Positions 1-11,650 of a stretch of DNA of 64,000 nucleotides are shown here, one piece after another. The DNA is taken from contig OU862908.1 of the NCBI GenBank assembly GCA_917880885.1, forward strand, positions 57,619,819-57,683,818, read 5' to 3'. A model generated the notes under the pieces. It saw only the letters and a list, made by a program, of their open reading frames with translations, did not search any database and was not told the DNA's origin. Both the position numbers and the translations under genes were made by a program. The stretch comes from Limnephilus marmoratus (Eukaryota; Arthropoda; Insecta; Trichoptera; Limnephilidae). Within the stretch, counting starts at the first letter, position 1; the number at the start of each line of letters is the position of its first letter.

Positions 1-39
1 CAAGGTTAGGTATTCGGTCCGATATTATTCAAGTCAATG

Positions 40-240
40 GGATCTCTCAGTCGCTTGTCGCAGTCATGGAGTATTATCTCTTACGCAGACGATACAGTAC
101 TTTATGAAACAGATAATAAATGGGATGCAGTCGAACAAAAAGCAACAGAAGATAGTATAAACATGCTTTTACTGGTTTGACATAAACCTACCTTCCCTTA
201 ATAGCGAAATACCCGATATTATACCTTTCGCAATAAAATC
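40..240 (+). pseudogene. Non-LTR retrotransposon reverse transcriptase fragment (YADD box)
   Basis: Frame from about position 40 reads through the RT active-site box YADDTVLY (Tyr-Ala-Asp-Asp at 82-93), then stops with TGA at 178-180. A +1 shift just before that stop continues the expected WFDINLPSLNSE segment, which corresponds to the conserved region after the catalytic box in jockey/CR1/R1-type LINEs. The reading is therefore a frameshifted, truncated RT core, cut by the window edge. There is no endonuclease and no C-terminal part. The clade cannot be fixed from so little. Confidence 0.8.
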
Positions 241-955
241 ATACATGACAACTTCAAAGTACATAATAAAAATAGCTGTACAACAAACTGTCGTACATTA
301 AATTTTCCCTGCACTCCGATCTGCATAACACACGCCTCATTGATCTCGTTTCTACTACATTCAGCCCACTTATTCCTTCGATATATCAATGGTCTCACGG
401 AGTCAGGCACGTGGAGCGAATAAAACAACTCAAATTATACATCCGTGCTCTGGAGAAAAATTGTTTTCGAAAAGCGTTCAGCAATATTGCCGGGCGAGCA
501 GCGAGCATTCCTGTCATCTCATGGGCGGCTACAGAATGCTTCGGACGCTTTAATAATAAAGTTTTCACAAAAACTGTTTGTCATCGACCAAGAGTGTGAT
601 TCGATACAACACGTGTAGTGCGAAACTAAAGTTTTGTAATGTAAGTGCTCCTGACAGAACAGAAAAAGGAAAGTGCTGGGCTTTGGCTTGAAATATATTA
701 ATGGAGGTATTGAATATGTGTTATTAAAGTGTTCAGAAAACAATTTTCAAAGTCAGATCACATTCATAATGCTATTGGTGGCGCCTTGCACACACTGAAG
801 TGGTAAAAATATAAAACTCCTTTTTTCGTAACTTTTGCTTAGATTTAATAAAATTTCAAATAACCACACATCTAGCGAGTATCTACTCAGTGACAGCATT
901 TCATTAAGAAATGGTGATCATAATTTGTGCGCTTTGGGACCTTTAGTATTTAGTT
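241..955. other. No recognised feature
   Basis: AT-rich sequence with only short chance ORFs. Bases 300-390 faintly resemble the antisense RT segment at 9300-9400, which may mean the RT debris continues, but the match is too weak to call. Confidence 0.4.
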
Positions 956-1652
956 CTTGAGGGAATAAACCAGACAAAACCGGAAATATTTCATTTTTAA
1001 ATCAAATTTTAGACGTATTGACAATAAATTATATTCCATTTTAAAAATTATAAATCTTTTATCTACATAGTAAAGCTATGTTTTAAATTTTGTGAAAATA
1101 TGGTTATTTTTAGTAAAATAAGGTTTTACTAGGTTAATTTTTCAACAAAAAAATTTTATTATACAACAACACATTTCAAATCATGTAATCACGCAGTAAA
1201 AATAAATCAATAAATTATAATTATCTGGGAAAGCTATGTTAAATTTTAATTTTAGTTTAATGAAATCATTTTAAAAAAGATCCGCACCTGTGTTTTGTGT
1301 CGAAAATACTTCATTTTGTCTATTTATTTACGGTCTTACAAACTAATATTTTTACGATTTTTTTTACATTCTTCTTTTGCTTAGACATTATTGAAAAATT
1401 ATAAATACTTGTGCTCAAAAAATAATTACAGAAAGTACATCATTTTAATAGTTTTTTATCACGCTTTTCAGCATTTATGAATGTACGTATAAATTAAAGT
1501 AAATTTTGAATGAAATGAAATCGATATTGAGTTATTATTTGAAAAAGCTAGTATGGAGAATAATTAATCGTTCTCATTGGAACCGCCCTGTACGATCGTA
1601 AGAACATCTTTCGACGAAATTTGAATTCTCGGCCACTGGCTGGTAATGGCCC
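956..1652 (+). repeat. Dispersed ~690-bp AT-rich repeat, copy 1
   Basis: Aligns along its length, with many substitutions and small indels, to 4365-5075 on the same strand. Shared landmarks include a GGAAATA..CATTTT start, TTTTAGACGTATTGAC, a stretch around TTTTAATAGTTTTT, and the ending CTTTCGACGAAAT..GGCTGGT. Both copies begin near ACCAG and end in CTGGT, suggesting short terminal inverted repeats. No coding potential is seen. It is probably an old non-autonomous DNA element. Confidence 0.65.
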
Positions 1653-1904
1653 TTAATTTAACTCGACTGTTTGGCATTTCATCTTTTTGTAAATTTGATT
1701 GTTACGTTCCGATTCTGGTTTCAAAGTGGCGGCCTCTTTAAAGGTGCAGTAAGGATTCTTTTTCAAAAGTGAAATCGACGTATTTATTAATTAAGTAGGT
1801 ACCTACTTGGAAATAGCTTAAAGTATTTTGGCTTTAGATTTTTTATAACTTTATGTATTAAAATTAACACATTAAAAAGCCGACTCTTTTTTGTTTGAAT
1901 CTAA

Positions 1905-2375
1905 TTTAGCTCTTCTCGCATTTGATTAATTTTTGCATATTTGCCTTTTCTTAGTATACGTTCCATAGTTCTGTTTTGTATAATTTCTAGTTGGTTTAAA
2001 TTTCCTTCATTTACCAAATATAATATTGCGGAGCAGTAATCTGAATGTGGAGCAACTAAAGTTGTGAAAATGAGCTCTGTACTGTATGTATTTAATTTAT
2101 TTCTCAGTCTTCCAAGAAAATTCACTTTTTTATACCTTCTTTAGCATATTTTCAAAATTTGCTGTGAAAGTTAGTTTGGAATCCAATTTTGTACTTAGGT
2201 ATTGGATTTCATTTGCTTTTTGAATTTTTTCATCAATAATTTTATTGTCAAATTTAACCATGCGTTATGCGTTTTATTGCCCTTTTCCGTGTATTCTGTT
2301 TTGTATGCGTTCAGTTTCGTCTTGTTTAATTTCAGCTATTTTGCTATATTTTTTAAGTCTTCGTTTATTTAATTT
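1905..2375 (-). pseudogene. Non-LTR RT C-terminal remnant
   Basis: On the minus strand, 2125-1901 reads NFLGRLRNKLNTYSTELIF and then a TLVAPHSDYCSAILYLVN segment. This is the region after the RT thumb of jockey/CR1-type elements (the usual 'FLGRI.NKL..LY.tLI.PhfDYCs' pattern). Above 2126, frames broken by stops give pieces resembling the preceding KLNAYKTEYT and YL.TKLDSKLTFTANFENM segments. It is a frameshifted remnant with no start or poly(A) tail recognised. Confidence 0.75.
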
Positions 2376-3020
2376 ATTGCATCTATGAAATCCTCACATG
2401 AAACATAGATTGTCTATTAAATAATTATTATCTTCTAATATTTTATTATTAAGAATCCATTTTCGCTACCTAATGGCTCACATTATCATACCAAAATCCA
2501 CAATTCTTTAATTTTATGTATTTATATAGGTAAGAGTAACTCTATACATTCTAAAAACTTTAGAAATTTATTAGTGATCTCGTAGGTAAGAAAATAATAA
2601 TGTCGTCGTTCAATTGTTAAAAAATCATATTGCTTTTTTACATCCCTAAACTTTATCATCCACCTTAATGGCTGTACAGGTACGCCACTGCGTCTTTGTG
2701 CATCTCTCAGTATATTGTGTATGTGCAGTCATGAGTCCCCTCGAAGGAACCGCATTACGTGCATATTCTTCGTCATTTTTCCTGCAGCGGCGTAACTCGA
2801 CAGGGGGCAAAAAGGACGGTGGGGAAAATGTCTGGAATATCTAGAGACAAAAGCACTTCAGTATAATCGTATAAGAATTTCACCGAAATTTGCTGTTGTT
2901 ATTTCGTGATGGTTCCATCCAGTAGGCTGAATATCTTTCTTCATCCCTGCATTCCTTCAAATGCTTTGCCAAAAATTCTCTCGGAGAACTCTGCCATTGT
3001 GAAATTAGTACTGCTGTTTT
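2376..3020. other. No recognised feature
   Basis: AT-rich to about 2640, then mixed composition. No repeat shared with the rest of the window and no coding segment were recognised. Confidence 0.4.
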
Positions 3021-3021
3021 C

Positions 3022-3475
3022 AGCCTTTTCAGTCTTTAAGGCACCACCGAGGAACCGGCTAAGGGGCGCGGAAGCGGAGTGTAGTTAACGGCTAGATCGA
3101 ACGTCATGCGCATTCTTGCTGGGACTTCCAATCGATTGGAGAGGAATCCTACCCGTTTTCCAGCGCTATACTTTTATTATGTACTGTGTCTTCCTCCCTA
3201 CAGGTGCTTGCAGGATACGCTTTCCTCCTCGTGGACTATCACCAATCTTGTATGTGGTCATACTAACACTTATTGTATCTTGATTTCCCGCTAAGCACTT
3301 GCATACTGCTTACTAACAACATATGCAGGGACACTGGAGGTCTAGATTCGTTCAAAATTAAATGTAGATTCGTTCATTCAAAAAATTAGAGCCTTTGCGA
3401 GAGCCTTGAAGGAGTAACCATCTGTTACTTATACCAGGGCGGGTAAGTGGTGGATAACCTCCAATGCTGTTTTCA
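3022..3475 (+). repeat. Interspersed repeat with ATTGGAGG terminus, copy 1
   Basis: Shares its order with 31837-32380: a GGAACCGGCTAAGGGGCGCGG block, a TGCGCATTCTTGCTGGGAC-like block, CTTGCATACTGCTTACTAAC, a GTCTAGATTCGTTC block, and an end at CCTCCAATG. The second copy is bounded by an 11-bp direct repeat inside a hAT gene, so the family is mobile or was mobile. A shorter third copy lies at 36868-37028 on the other strand. No protein is encoded. Confidence 0.65.
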
Positions 3476-3504
3476 GCGTCCATCATAAAATTAATATTGT
3501 TGTG

Positions 3505-3765
3505 AATATACGACGCAAACGTGAATGGTAGAAGAAGTCGGGGACGCCCGAGGAAGACATGGCACGATCAAGTGAATCAGATACTTGAGTCGGGCCATGT
3601 CAAAAGTCAGAATAATAGAAGAGAATGTATGAGACGATGTATGAATGTGAGTGAGGCAAAGAGTGTGTGTGCCAAGACCGAGTTGTTTGGCGGTCCGTCC
3701 TCTCTGCCTACCCCTGCGGGGAAACGGCGTGATGGTTAGTTAGTTAGTTTTCGAGAGAAATGGTG
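3505..3765 (+). pseudogene. Non-LTR RT element 3' end with TTAG tail
   Basis: Reads GRRSRGRPRKTWHDQVNQIL then ESGHVKSQNNRRECM and runs to LPTPAGKRRDG, the C-terminal tail typical of insect endonuclease-reverse transcriptases ('GRR.RGRP..TW.D'). It ends in a short (TTAG)n tail at about 3733-3750. The same 3' end recurs on the minus strand at 8930-9200 and in part at 48230-48315. This copy is 5'-truncated, as usual for LINEs. Confidence 0.8.
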
Positions 3766-4364
3766 CTTTATTTATTTATTTTCTTTTAACGAATAAATTA
3801 AGTGGAATCTTGTAAGTTGAATTAACCCACTTTCCGACATCCGATCGATCTGAAACTCGGCAGATAGACTCGTTGTCGATGACAATGCATTCTAGGTAGC
3901 AATCACGAACGCACACACATAATTACACCCATTTTTCTGAAATTCGATGACGTTACAACAATTTATGTATTATGTTATAAATATCGGTCATAATACAATC
4001 ACGATTTAGGTCGATTGTTAGAGTTGTTGACTGGCAGTCCCTGGGTAGATGATTAAATCTTGAAAAAAAAAACATTTTTATGATGAAAGACATTTTAAAA
4101 AATGTACCTATTACACTGAAAAGACTTTGTTTTTAACGGATTTGTTTTTTTTTTACTTCAGTTTCAATCCGAATTATTTCCCTGTGTAATTATTTTCATC
4201 GACATCGATTTCATCACTCCTTACAAAATACATTAAAAGTGATGAAAAAAACTTGGTTAAATGGGTTACGTTAGGTTAGGTTATGTGGTATTATTATTTT
4301 TTTTTAAACACTTGTAATGACTTTTTAAAGGGACGTAAAAATGCCACTTTATTCAGATCCCAAT
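3766..4364. other. No recognised feature
   Basis: AT-rich filler between two repeats. A short run with two TTAGG units (about 4271-4280) is too small to be telomeric. Confidence 0.4.
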
Positions 4365-5075
4365 TAAGAGGGCATTACCAGAGAAAGCCGGAAATACGTC
4401 ATTTTCAAAAAAGTTTTTAGACGTATTGACTCTTTTCCACAAAAAATTATAAATGGATTTCGAAAGATTGTTCTTTTATCTAGCATAGTTATGTAATAAA
4501 TTTTTAGAATTTTTTTTAATTTTTAGTATAATAAGGTTATTCCATAGGTCGTTGGCAGATTTGTTAAATTTTCAAAAAAGTTTTTGTATTATACCACACC
4601 CATTTCAAATAATGTAATCATGCAGTAAAATAAATCAATACATTATCTAGCAAAGTTATGTATTAGAATTTTAATTTTAGTTTCAATAAAATCATTAAAA
4701 AATATGTACGTACATGTGTTTCTTGACGAAAATTGGTCCATTTGTGTATTTATTTGCGCACTTACAAATTAATATATTTCAGATTTTTTTAACATTCTTA
4801 TTAAATTTAGACATTATTAAAAAATGATAAATACTTATAATCAAAAAATAACTACAAAAAGTACACTATTTTAATAGTTTTATCATCACGCCTTTCAGCA
4901 TTTTTGGATGAAGGTATAAATTAAAGCTAATTTGGATTGAAATAAATTCGATATTGAGTTATAATTTAAAAAAGCTGGTACGGAGAATAATCAATCTTTC
5001 TCATTGTAACCGCCCTGCACGATCGGAAGAACAACTTTCGACGAAATGTGGATTTTCGTCCGCTGGCTGGTTAAA
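4365..5075 (+). repeat. Dispersed ~690-bp AT-rich repeat, copy 2
   Basis: Second copy of the family at 956-1652, in the same orientation. The start ACCAGAGAAAGCCGGAAATA and the end TTTCGACGAAATGTGG..GGCTGGT match copy 1 with divergence. No ORF. Confidence 0.65.
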
Positions 5076-6179
5076 CGCTCTTAACCAACAAAACTATAAA
5101 TGAAGCACCTACCTACTTAATTAGATTCGGCCCACACAACAGGCAAATACATCCCCTCATTATTTCGATAGATGGCGTTTGTGTCGCAATATCAATCCCC
5201 AATGAAATTGAATACATTGATTTGAATTAGCCAGTGAAAATAATTATTTGAGCTTCGGATCCTCGCCGCTTTGATGTTTAACTCCGCTTATGTTCAGTCG
5301 CTAATTTGGAGGCTTCATTGCTACTTGTAATCGACTCTTTGAGTGTCACAATTCCGTTGAATTTGTACATTGTACCCCGAACTGTTGCCATCGAATCTAT
5401 TGAATTGGAAATTATTTGGAACTTTGATTTTAATCCCGAATTCACGATAGTTTAAAGCTGAATATATTAAGCAGGGCGTGCTATCTACATGTAGTAAAGG
5501 AGTTCTATGTGCAATAATGGTTTTGATTGGAAAAAATATTAATTAAATATATATATATTTTTTTTTTATTGAAAGAATAGATATTGTAAAATTGTGGTCT
5601 TCACTCAGGAGAAATCTTGGGAATGCCTTTTTATAAATGAAGCACTTTTTTATAATTTAATTTCTTGATTTTTTATTGTTATGATTTGATATTTATAACT
5701 GACGACAATAATTTTTCCCCACTCAACGGACAAGGGTTCAGTAGTATTTTAAATTCTTAGTGCAAATTTTCGTAAAGAAGTGAGTTAATTTTACTGATGC
5801 AAGCCTTTTTATAAGGATTTCGTACATCTATATTTCCCTCGTTTGTTGGGTGAGAAAGGGACAAAAATAAAAATAAAATGATTCTATCGACATCTAACGA
5901 ACAAATCAGACAACTCTTGGATCGCAATCCAACCTTTGATGGTAACTCAAATCCATATCCATAATTGGTTTGAGTCCTGGGTCTAAATTCAAACAGATAT
6001 AATACATATATTCAACAAACAAGTCCTTCTAAGCCAATTGAATTGGCTTGTGAACAGGTGCTTATATTTTAGTTACATATACATTTTAAAAATTTAAAAT
6101 TTACGTATTATATCTACCGATTCAACTTTTTTTCGATAGCCAATTTTTCACCATATATTTAACCTTATTCATAGAATTA
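5076..6179. other. No recognised feature
   Basis: About 1.1 kb of AT-rich sequence without recognisable coding or repeat content. A (TA)n then poly(T) microsatellite lies at about 5548-5570. Confidence 0.4.
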
Positions 6180-6560
6180 CATTGCTTTATGGTGTCAGGT
6201 AATAAAATAAATATCTTCGGTATGATGTATTCAAACGTTCTCTGTCCGTAGGTACTTATTGTTAAATTTCGGAACTATTAACCCGTCGTTGCGCGTGAAT
6301 CTAGTGCTGTATTTATGTTCTAATTTCTCTTTATGCTGCGGGGTAAATATATGCTGAATTATAATTTTGTGCCGTAGTATTGCCTTGACAGGTAAAATTT
6401 TGGCACTCTGAAACAGCAATAGTGTATTATGTCTCTGTTTGAAAATATTAGGGACGACTAATAATTTTACAATTGCATTTTGTACAACTTGGACTTGCTT
6501 CAGTTCGGTTATAGTAGTATTTCCCCTATTGTTAATCCATATCTTATAATAGATTCTGCC
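6180..6560 (-). pseudogene. Non-LTR RT C-terminal remnant
   Basis: Minus-strand reading gives WINNRGNTTITELKQVQVVQ, NAIVKLL, LFQSAKILPVKAIL and then YSTRFTRNDGLIVPKFNN. This matches the conserved post-RT region of jockey/CR1-type LINEs ('WG.t....l..lQ.raiR.i....lf...ilpv' and 'y.TR....l.vP'). The longest uninterrupted piece is 62 codons (6419-6231); the flanks need small frame changes. It is a decayed 3' fragment. Confidence 0.7.
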
Positions 6561-6754
6561 GTGACTTATAAATTCTTATAAGGGTTTCAATTGATAGGAA
6601 AAAAATTAATGTGTACATTCTGCCAGCAATTGATTGTCTTTTACAGGATTTTTTATTGTTTATTTTTGTTGTTTATTTTAACGAACTCTGCCATAGTGGT
6701 TCTAGTTACGTTTGATGACTTTTGACTTTTGATGGATTTTTGATGATTTTTGGC

Positions 6755-6950
6755 CTTTGGGTTTTATGGGGTGAGGTTTGTCTTTTTCTTGGCGGCGGAT
6801 GACCTGGACACATTGTACCCCTGATCCTTTTCCTTCCTAGAATTTCCTCCCCTTTCTTTCCTTAAAGAGACCCTCCACCCAGCATGCCCAAAGATGACAT
6901 AAGCCCTGAAGATAATTATTTTCTGTGTGAAGTAATTTAAAAAAAAGGTC
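6755..6950 (+). repeat. Poly(A)-tailed repeat (family P), degraded copy
   Basis: Matches the interior of family P (reference copy 44703-45155): GGGGTGAGGTTTGTCT, GGCGGATGACCTGGACACA, CCTTTCTTTCCTTAAA and CATGCCCAAAGATGACATAA, ending near an A-run at 6940. The 5' third is missing. Confidence 0.7.
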
Positions 6951-7407
6951 TATACATTCGTGTCTGACTAGCGTTTTTGAAATGAATTAAAAATAATTAA
7001 AGTACATTAATAAATAGTTATTATTAGGCATCAGTAGAAGGGGGAGGATTTGGAGTGTGGAGAGTGGGAGGAGTTAAAATTACTTGTTTTTTTTATTTAT
7101 TTGTGCTTCTCATGGACCAACATTAATAATTTTTCACATAATAGTTAATCACTAGGACTTATCCCATATCGCGGTTAAAAATATACATACTTGAGCGAAG
7201 CAACTAAAGAAATCACTGATATATAAACACACAATATTACAAGGTAGAAAGAAAAAAAACAGAAAAAATAAAAACCAACAAAAAATCAGAGTGCGTAATT
7301 CACACGCAGTAGAAGTGAAACTAGAAAGTCTTTTCTTTTGCCTGTTTCTCTTAAAAGTGGTTTGAAGATAGGACAATGATTTCACAAAATATATATTTTT
7401 TTTTGAA
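6951..7407. other. No recognised feature
   Basis: AT-rich with long A and T runs. The 92-codon minus-strand ORF at 7152-7430 is Phe/Leu-rich low-complexity translation and not a credible gene. Confidence 0.4.
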
Positions 7408-7506
7408 TTCGTAGGATTCGAACCTCGCACTTCGTTCGCTTGATGTCTGTCTCTCTGGCCGCTGAGACTTGTCAGGCATCTTGCCCACTGCGCTATGGGA
7501 GGCTGC
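7408..7506 (-). repeat. tRNA-derived SINE head (Ser/Leu-like layout)
   Basis: On the minus strand it carries an A-box-like TAGCGCAGTGGGCAAGATG and a B-box GGTTCGAATCC (complement of about 7413-7425), separated by a longer-than-usual middle as in class II tRNAs. The two ends do not pair as an acceptor stem and an A-run follows, so it is better read as a tRNA-derived SINE or tRNA pseudogene than as a working tRNA. Confidence 0.6.
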
Positions 7507-7714
7507 GCCGAGGTGCGAATTTACCGCATCCTATTAGAACTAAGTAATTTTGTAGAACTGAGTTGTGACGCTTTTCCATTTCATCCGAATTTCAAAATAC
7601 ACAACGGCGCTAAAGAAGTTTCACTTCAAAAACAAAAACAAAAAACAAGTTGCCGGATGGGTACTTTGCGTTGGAATGCGTTATAACAATATGTAAACTA
7701 TAAATTATTCATTA

Positions 7715-8203
7715 CTAGCAGACCCGGTCACACGTTGATGTGGCTAACGAAACACAACGCCATAACCCAAACTTTATAAAATCCACACCACCCGCTTGCC
7801 AGCTGCCCGCTGCCCGCTGCCTGAATTGAATATTTGAATATTATACATAAAAACTAATTAACTCGCCACTAATTATACAATGCATGCAATGCAACACTGG
7901 ATATTTGAAAAGGGAAAATTAAATACCTACTTACTCTAGGACATCTATTTTCCAATTTCTTCCGTAGAACGAATTTCAAAAGTGACTATAGTACGGCCCG
8001 CCAGCCGTTTTAAATCGCACAAAAATAGGTTTTCTTTGAATTTCTCGGCTTTTCTCTAATATAATTTACATGCATTATACATATAAACATTCCTCTTCAA
8101 TCACTTTATCTATTGGTGAAAACCGCATGAAAATCCGTTGTGTAGTTTAAAAGATCAACGCGCACATACATTTTGAGCGTCTTCATTTTATACTACGTAA
8201 TGA
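7715..8203 (-). mobile_element. Non-autonomous Helitron, complete ends
   Basis: The minus-strand 5' end is TCATTACGTAGTATAAAATG at 8203, preceded by A. The minus-strand 3' end is CGGGTCTGCTAG finishing at 7715, followed by T. That is the canonical Helitron pattern A^TC...CTAG^T with no target duplication. A small stem (CACA/TGTG) lies just inside the 3' end. Near the 5' end is the motif AAAATCCGTTGTGTAGTTTA (plus strand), common in insect non-autonomous Helitrons as I recall. It is 489 bp with no ORF. Confidence 0.75.
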
Positions 8204-8829
8204 TGATTTGGGAATAATTAGAAGAAATAAAGTAAACATAAAAAAATCAGATTATTTTTACTCTTTTGAAAATTAAGATCAGTCGAGACAATAAAGATTA
8301 AATAGTCGTACCACTCTCTCATACACGTAGCTAACATGTTTCCTCGGGTAATGTAAATGATTAGTCGAAGAAACTGTTCGTATGTTTATCGAATTTCTAC
8401 AACAGGGCAATGACATTATTAAAACAATTCAATAAACACTAATTAATTTCCTTCGAAAGCTATCAGCGTTATTCGGCAATTTTCATTAGCTTTAATTTAC
8501 GTAGGTGTAAAAAAGTTATTTAAATCTTATTATTGATGTTGAAAAGCAAATGTCTAATCTTCGTCATTAGCCATTCAACTATGGAAACAGCTGGACAATA
8601 AACGGGAAAATGAGTATTTCGCCTTTGAAATGGCCTGGAAAATCAGTTTGAATAAACAATTATTACCGCATTCAATGACACCATAAAATTTGCTTTCAAA
8701 TGTTAAAATTAAGGTTAACTGCTTTTCATGTTCGTTTTAATTATTATTATTCAAATTAATGACTTCTTTGATTGCTTATTGAACAAAAATGTGTCGAATT
8801 TCTATGAAATTATTAAAATTATTAATTTC
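8204..8829. other. No recognised feature
   Basis: AT-rich sequence with no coding segment or shared repeat detected. Confidence 0.4.
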
Positions 8830-8910
8830 CGGAGCTAATGGAAATGTGGCATCCCCAATTGCGGTATGTTGCGAAGTGAAGAGATTGGGGAAGGGAAGGA
8901 GATGACTAAG
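8830..8910 (-). repeat. tRNA-headed SINE (family S), 3' fragment
   Basis: On the minus strand it aligns to the distal body of the SINE at 32765-33175: CCCCTTCCC, then TCACTTCGCAACATA, CCGCAATTGGGGATGCCACA and TTCCATTAGCTCC. The head and tail are missing. Confidence 0.6.
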
Positions 8911-8929
8911 AGAATTTACTCACTAACCA

Positions 8930-9690
8930 ACACGCCGTTTCCCCGCAGGGGTAGGCAGAGAGGACAGACCGCCAAATAACTAAGTCTTGGTACACATTCC
9001 TTGCCTCGTTCACTTCATACATTGTCTCACACCTGCTTTTCTGTTATTCTGACTTATTCTGTTATTCTTGACATGGCCCGACTTACTGAATCTAATTCAC
9101 TTGATCGTGCCATGTCTTCCTCGGGCGTCCCCGACATCTTCTACCATTCACATTTGCGTCATATATTCTCATTTCCTCGTTTATTCGCCCTACATGCCCA
9201 AACCATCTGAGCGTCCCTCTTTTAATCTTACTCATTAAGCTTACATTAATTAGCCTTGCATTCTTTGCGGATCTCCACGTTTCTCACACGATCATACATG
9301 GTTTTACCACACGTACGCCTCAGGGATCTCATTTCTACAGCATTCAGTCTATTTTCATCCTTCCTCTGTTAGTTTCATGCCTCACTGCCATATATCAGGG
9401 TAGGTGCCAGCACTTCATTATGGACGGCTAGCTTCGCGTCTTTGGACATTTTTTTGTTGGCGCCAACGGCGTTCAATCCTTCATTAATGGGGTTATCTGC
9501 ATTTCTCCTTCTTTCAATATCTCTATCAGCCTTTTCACCTCTCGCAAACATGCTTCCCAAATACACAAACTCATCCACCTACATACTATATCCCATCAGT
9601 ATTCTTCATCACAACTATGTTGCACATTGTTTTCGTACCTACTCTCTTTTTCAAATACCATGACTTTAGACTTACATGTACATTCATCAT
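8930..9690 (-). pseudogene. RTE-like non-LTR RT, 3' part
   Basis: The minus strand from 9690 downward shows KVMVFEKES, then DEFVYLGSMFARGEKADRDI, AVHNEVLAPTLIYGSEA (9578-9375), a NAVEMRSLRR-type segment near 9350-9310, and the terminal GR..RGRPRKTWHDQV segment near 9130. This is the conserved thumb-to-C-terminus order of endonuclease-reverse transcriptases. Several frameshifts and stops are present. The 3' end (8930-9000) matches the copy at 3505-3765, so the two are one family on opposite strands. Confidence 0.8.
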
Positions 9691-10329
9691 TAACTATGAA
9701 TGTAAGTAATTCTAAACTCTTGATACCAAGAGAAAGGTGTCTAAAGCCTGGCTTACCAGATCTGGTCACCAAACTGCTGAAGCCATTTCAAGCAAAGTTT
9801 CGTTTCTGAATGGTTGTGTTTCACCACGGTGATACTAAGTGTATTTACCACTCTATATGGATAAATATTTAAACATAATATTCAGCAATTAAACTGAATC
9901 TGCCAGACTGACGTCAGCAATCTAACCACTTTGCTTGAAGGTCTTCATGTAAATTATTAATCATGTATCTCGTAGGAAGTTATCCGTACTATTATATTCA
10001 CAGTAAGTGGCCAACGGGCGGGAGGGATAAATTGAAAGTCCACCCTTCATAAAATCTGGATTTTATAACGGAACGTTAAACACGGCGGAGCGTTTCGAGA
10101 ACTTCTAACTGATATTCATGATAATATTACTTGTTCGCATACAGAGGGATGGAGAACCCTCGGGGATGTCCGGGACAACTCTGGAAACTTCTCGCCCCGG
10201 CCCAACTTTGTAATATTATTATTGAATAATGTTTTGAATTCTGATCGAAAGCAGATTTTGCAATGAAAAATGGCAATCAATAAAAATATATTGTTTTTTT
10301 AAATCGCCATTTTTTTTACTGTTTCACCT
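9691..10329. other. No recognised feature
   Basis: Mixed-composition sequence without a recognised repeat or coding segment. Confidence 0.4.
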
Positions 10330-11130
10330 CAAAGGGCTTTATGAAACAAGAGAAATATCGATACACAAGAAGAGCTGCGGACACCGACGTACCAGTCGCC
10401 AGCAGGGTTGCCAACCGTTCGGTATTTTAGCACCGTGTTCGGTGTTCAGTATGACAAAAATACCGAAGTATGGGCGGTTCGGTATTTTTTTCTGATTAAT
10501 TTTTCTGACCAATAAACGATTGAACTGTCAGATTTGACGCAATCGGCAATCGATTCTGCGGAGCATCCCTACTTAGTTTGGGCGGTGTTACCGCTTCGTG
10601 CACGCGCTCACTGTTTTCGAGCCATTTCGCGGATTAGTGTTACACATCAGGTGACCACATACTTGCGTAAATGTGATTATTCGAATAATTTGACTGGTTG
10701 TGATTTACCAAGGTACCACCGAAATCTAGGAAAATTCACCTCGAAAATTTTTTTTGCTCAATGTTCGGTATATATTTGGAAAAAAACCTGACAATCCTGG
10801 TCGCCAGTGATACTTGGCCACTCCTATGCATTAGTGAGCATCCTCTGTTTCTTCTGCCTTCCACTTTGCCAGTGAATATGAGTTTCTCTATACTGGAGTC
10901 CTTGGTTTGGCGAGCAATATGTCTGTAGTGTGCAAAGTATCTGTCTAAACAGCTAGACAGCTTGTTGTAGGCAGAAGTTGGGAGCCTACTGTGGGTGCCT
11001 AGCTCTTCCAGAATGGACACTTTTTTGTGTCGGACTGTCCATGGAATCCTAAACATTTTTCTCTGGCACCATATTTCGAGAGCATCTAGCCATTTTCTTT
11101 CGGAAGTCGGGAAAGAAAGTTATTCTAAAC
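10330..11130 (-). pseudogene. Non-LTR RT C-terminal remnant split by a hAT MITE
   Basis: Minus-strand reading from about 11125 gives KWLDALEIW then RIPWTVRHKKVSILEELG and LIFTGKVEGRRNRG. This corresponds to the 'EMWLyRRmLkIPWT...N..iL..l' and 'GKVeGrR.RGR' segments of insect RTs. Translation is broken at 10800 by the 397-bp element below. Below 10403 the minus strand resumes with a TGTSVSAALLVYR-like piece, matching the usual next segment. The original fragment thus predates the MITE insertion. Confidence 0.8.
10403..10799. mobile_element. hAT-type MITE with perfect 8-bp TSD
   Basis: Termini are CAGGGTTGCCA at 10403 and, on the other strand, CAGGATTGTCA from 10799 (9 of 11 identical), the CAGG-type ends of hAT elements. 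Flanks are GTCGCCAG at 10395-10402 and GTCGCCAG at 10800-10807, an exact 8-bp target duplication. It is 397 bp. It contains an 85-codon chance ORF but no transposase. It sits inside an RT pseudogene whose reading frame resumes across the insertion. Confidence 0.9.
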
Positions 11131-11650
11131 CACTTTTTATCTGTTTTTACATAATGTATTATATTTTTACAACGACAGTAAATAAGTTTTTCAGTTCTCC
11201 AAAAAATATGAAGTTATGAGCTTTCGAAAGGAACTTGGGTAAAACGCTGTGTCACATAAAACTCGTGACATCACACAAGACACAATTCATCGTTCGAATG
11301 GATGTCCCGCAGTACTGCCGCGCCAGTGATTGTATAAACCTTGATATCATATTATGCTTCTCGGCCGGCCTCAAATATCTACATTTTGACGGCTTTCATC
11401 ACTTCGGTACTATTTGGCATGCTCTATATAATATGATACATTTATAATAAATAAATTTATTTAGTAAATACGTTTATAATTAAATAACAAGGAGTTTCAT
11501 TGTATGAGACAACCTTTTTAACTTATTACTTAGTCTATATAATATCTCCATTAAAATGAAAATTTCTGCATTTTTCCCCATTACGGGGAAAATTCCCCTT
11601 GTTCAAATCCCGGGATTTTACCTATTGTTTGTGCTTGACCTATATGTACA
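11131..11650. other. No recognised feature
   Basis: AT-rich sequence; short ORFs only, no repeat shared with the rest of the window. Confidence 0.4.

Noticed and set aside
4262..4282. TTAGG insect telomere repeat
   Set aside because: Only two units; not an array.
7152..7430. 92-codon minus-strand ORF
   Set aside because: Low-complexity Phe/Leu stretches from AT-rich DNA; no recognisable domain.
7408..7506. Functional tRNA gene (also 14117-14190 and 32767-32838)
   Set aside because: A and B boxes are present but the ends do not pair as acceptor stems, and SINE bodies or A-runs follow.
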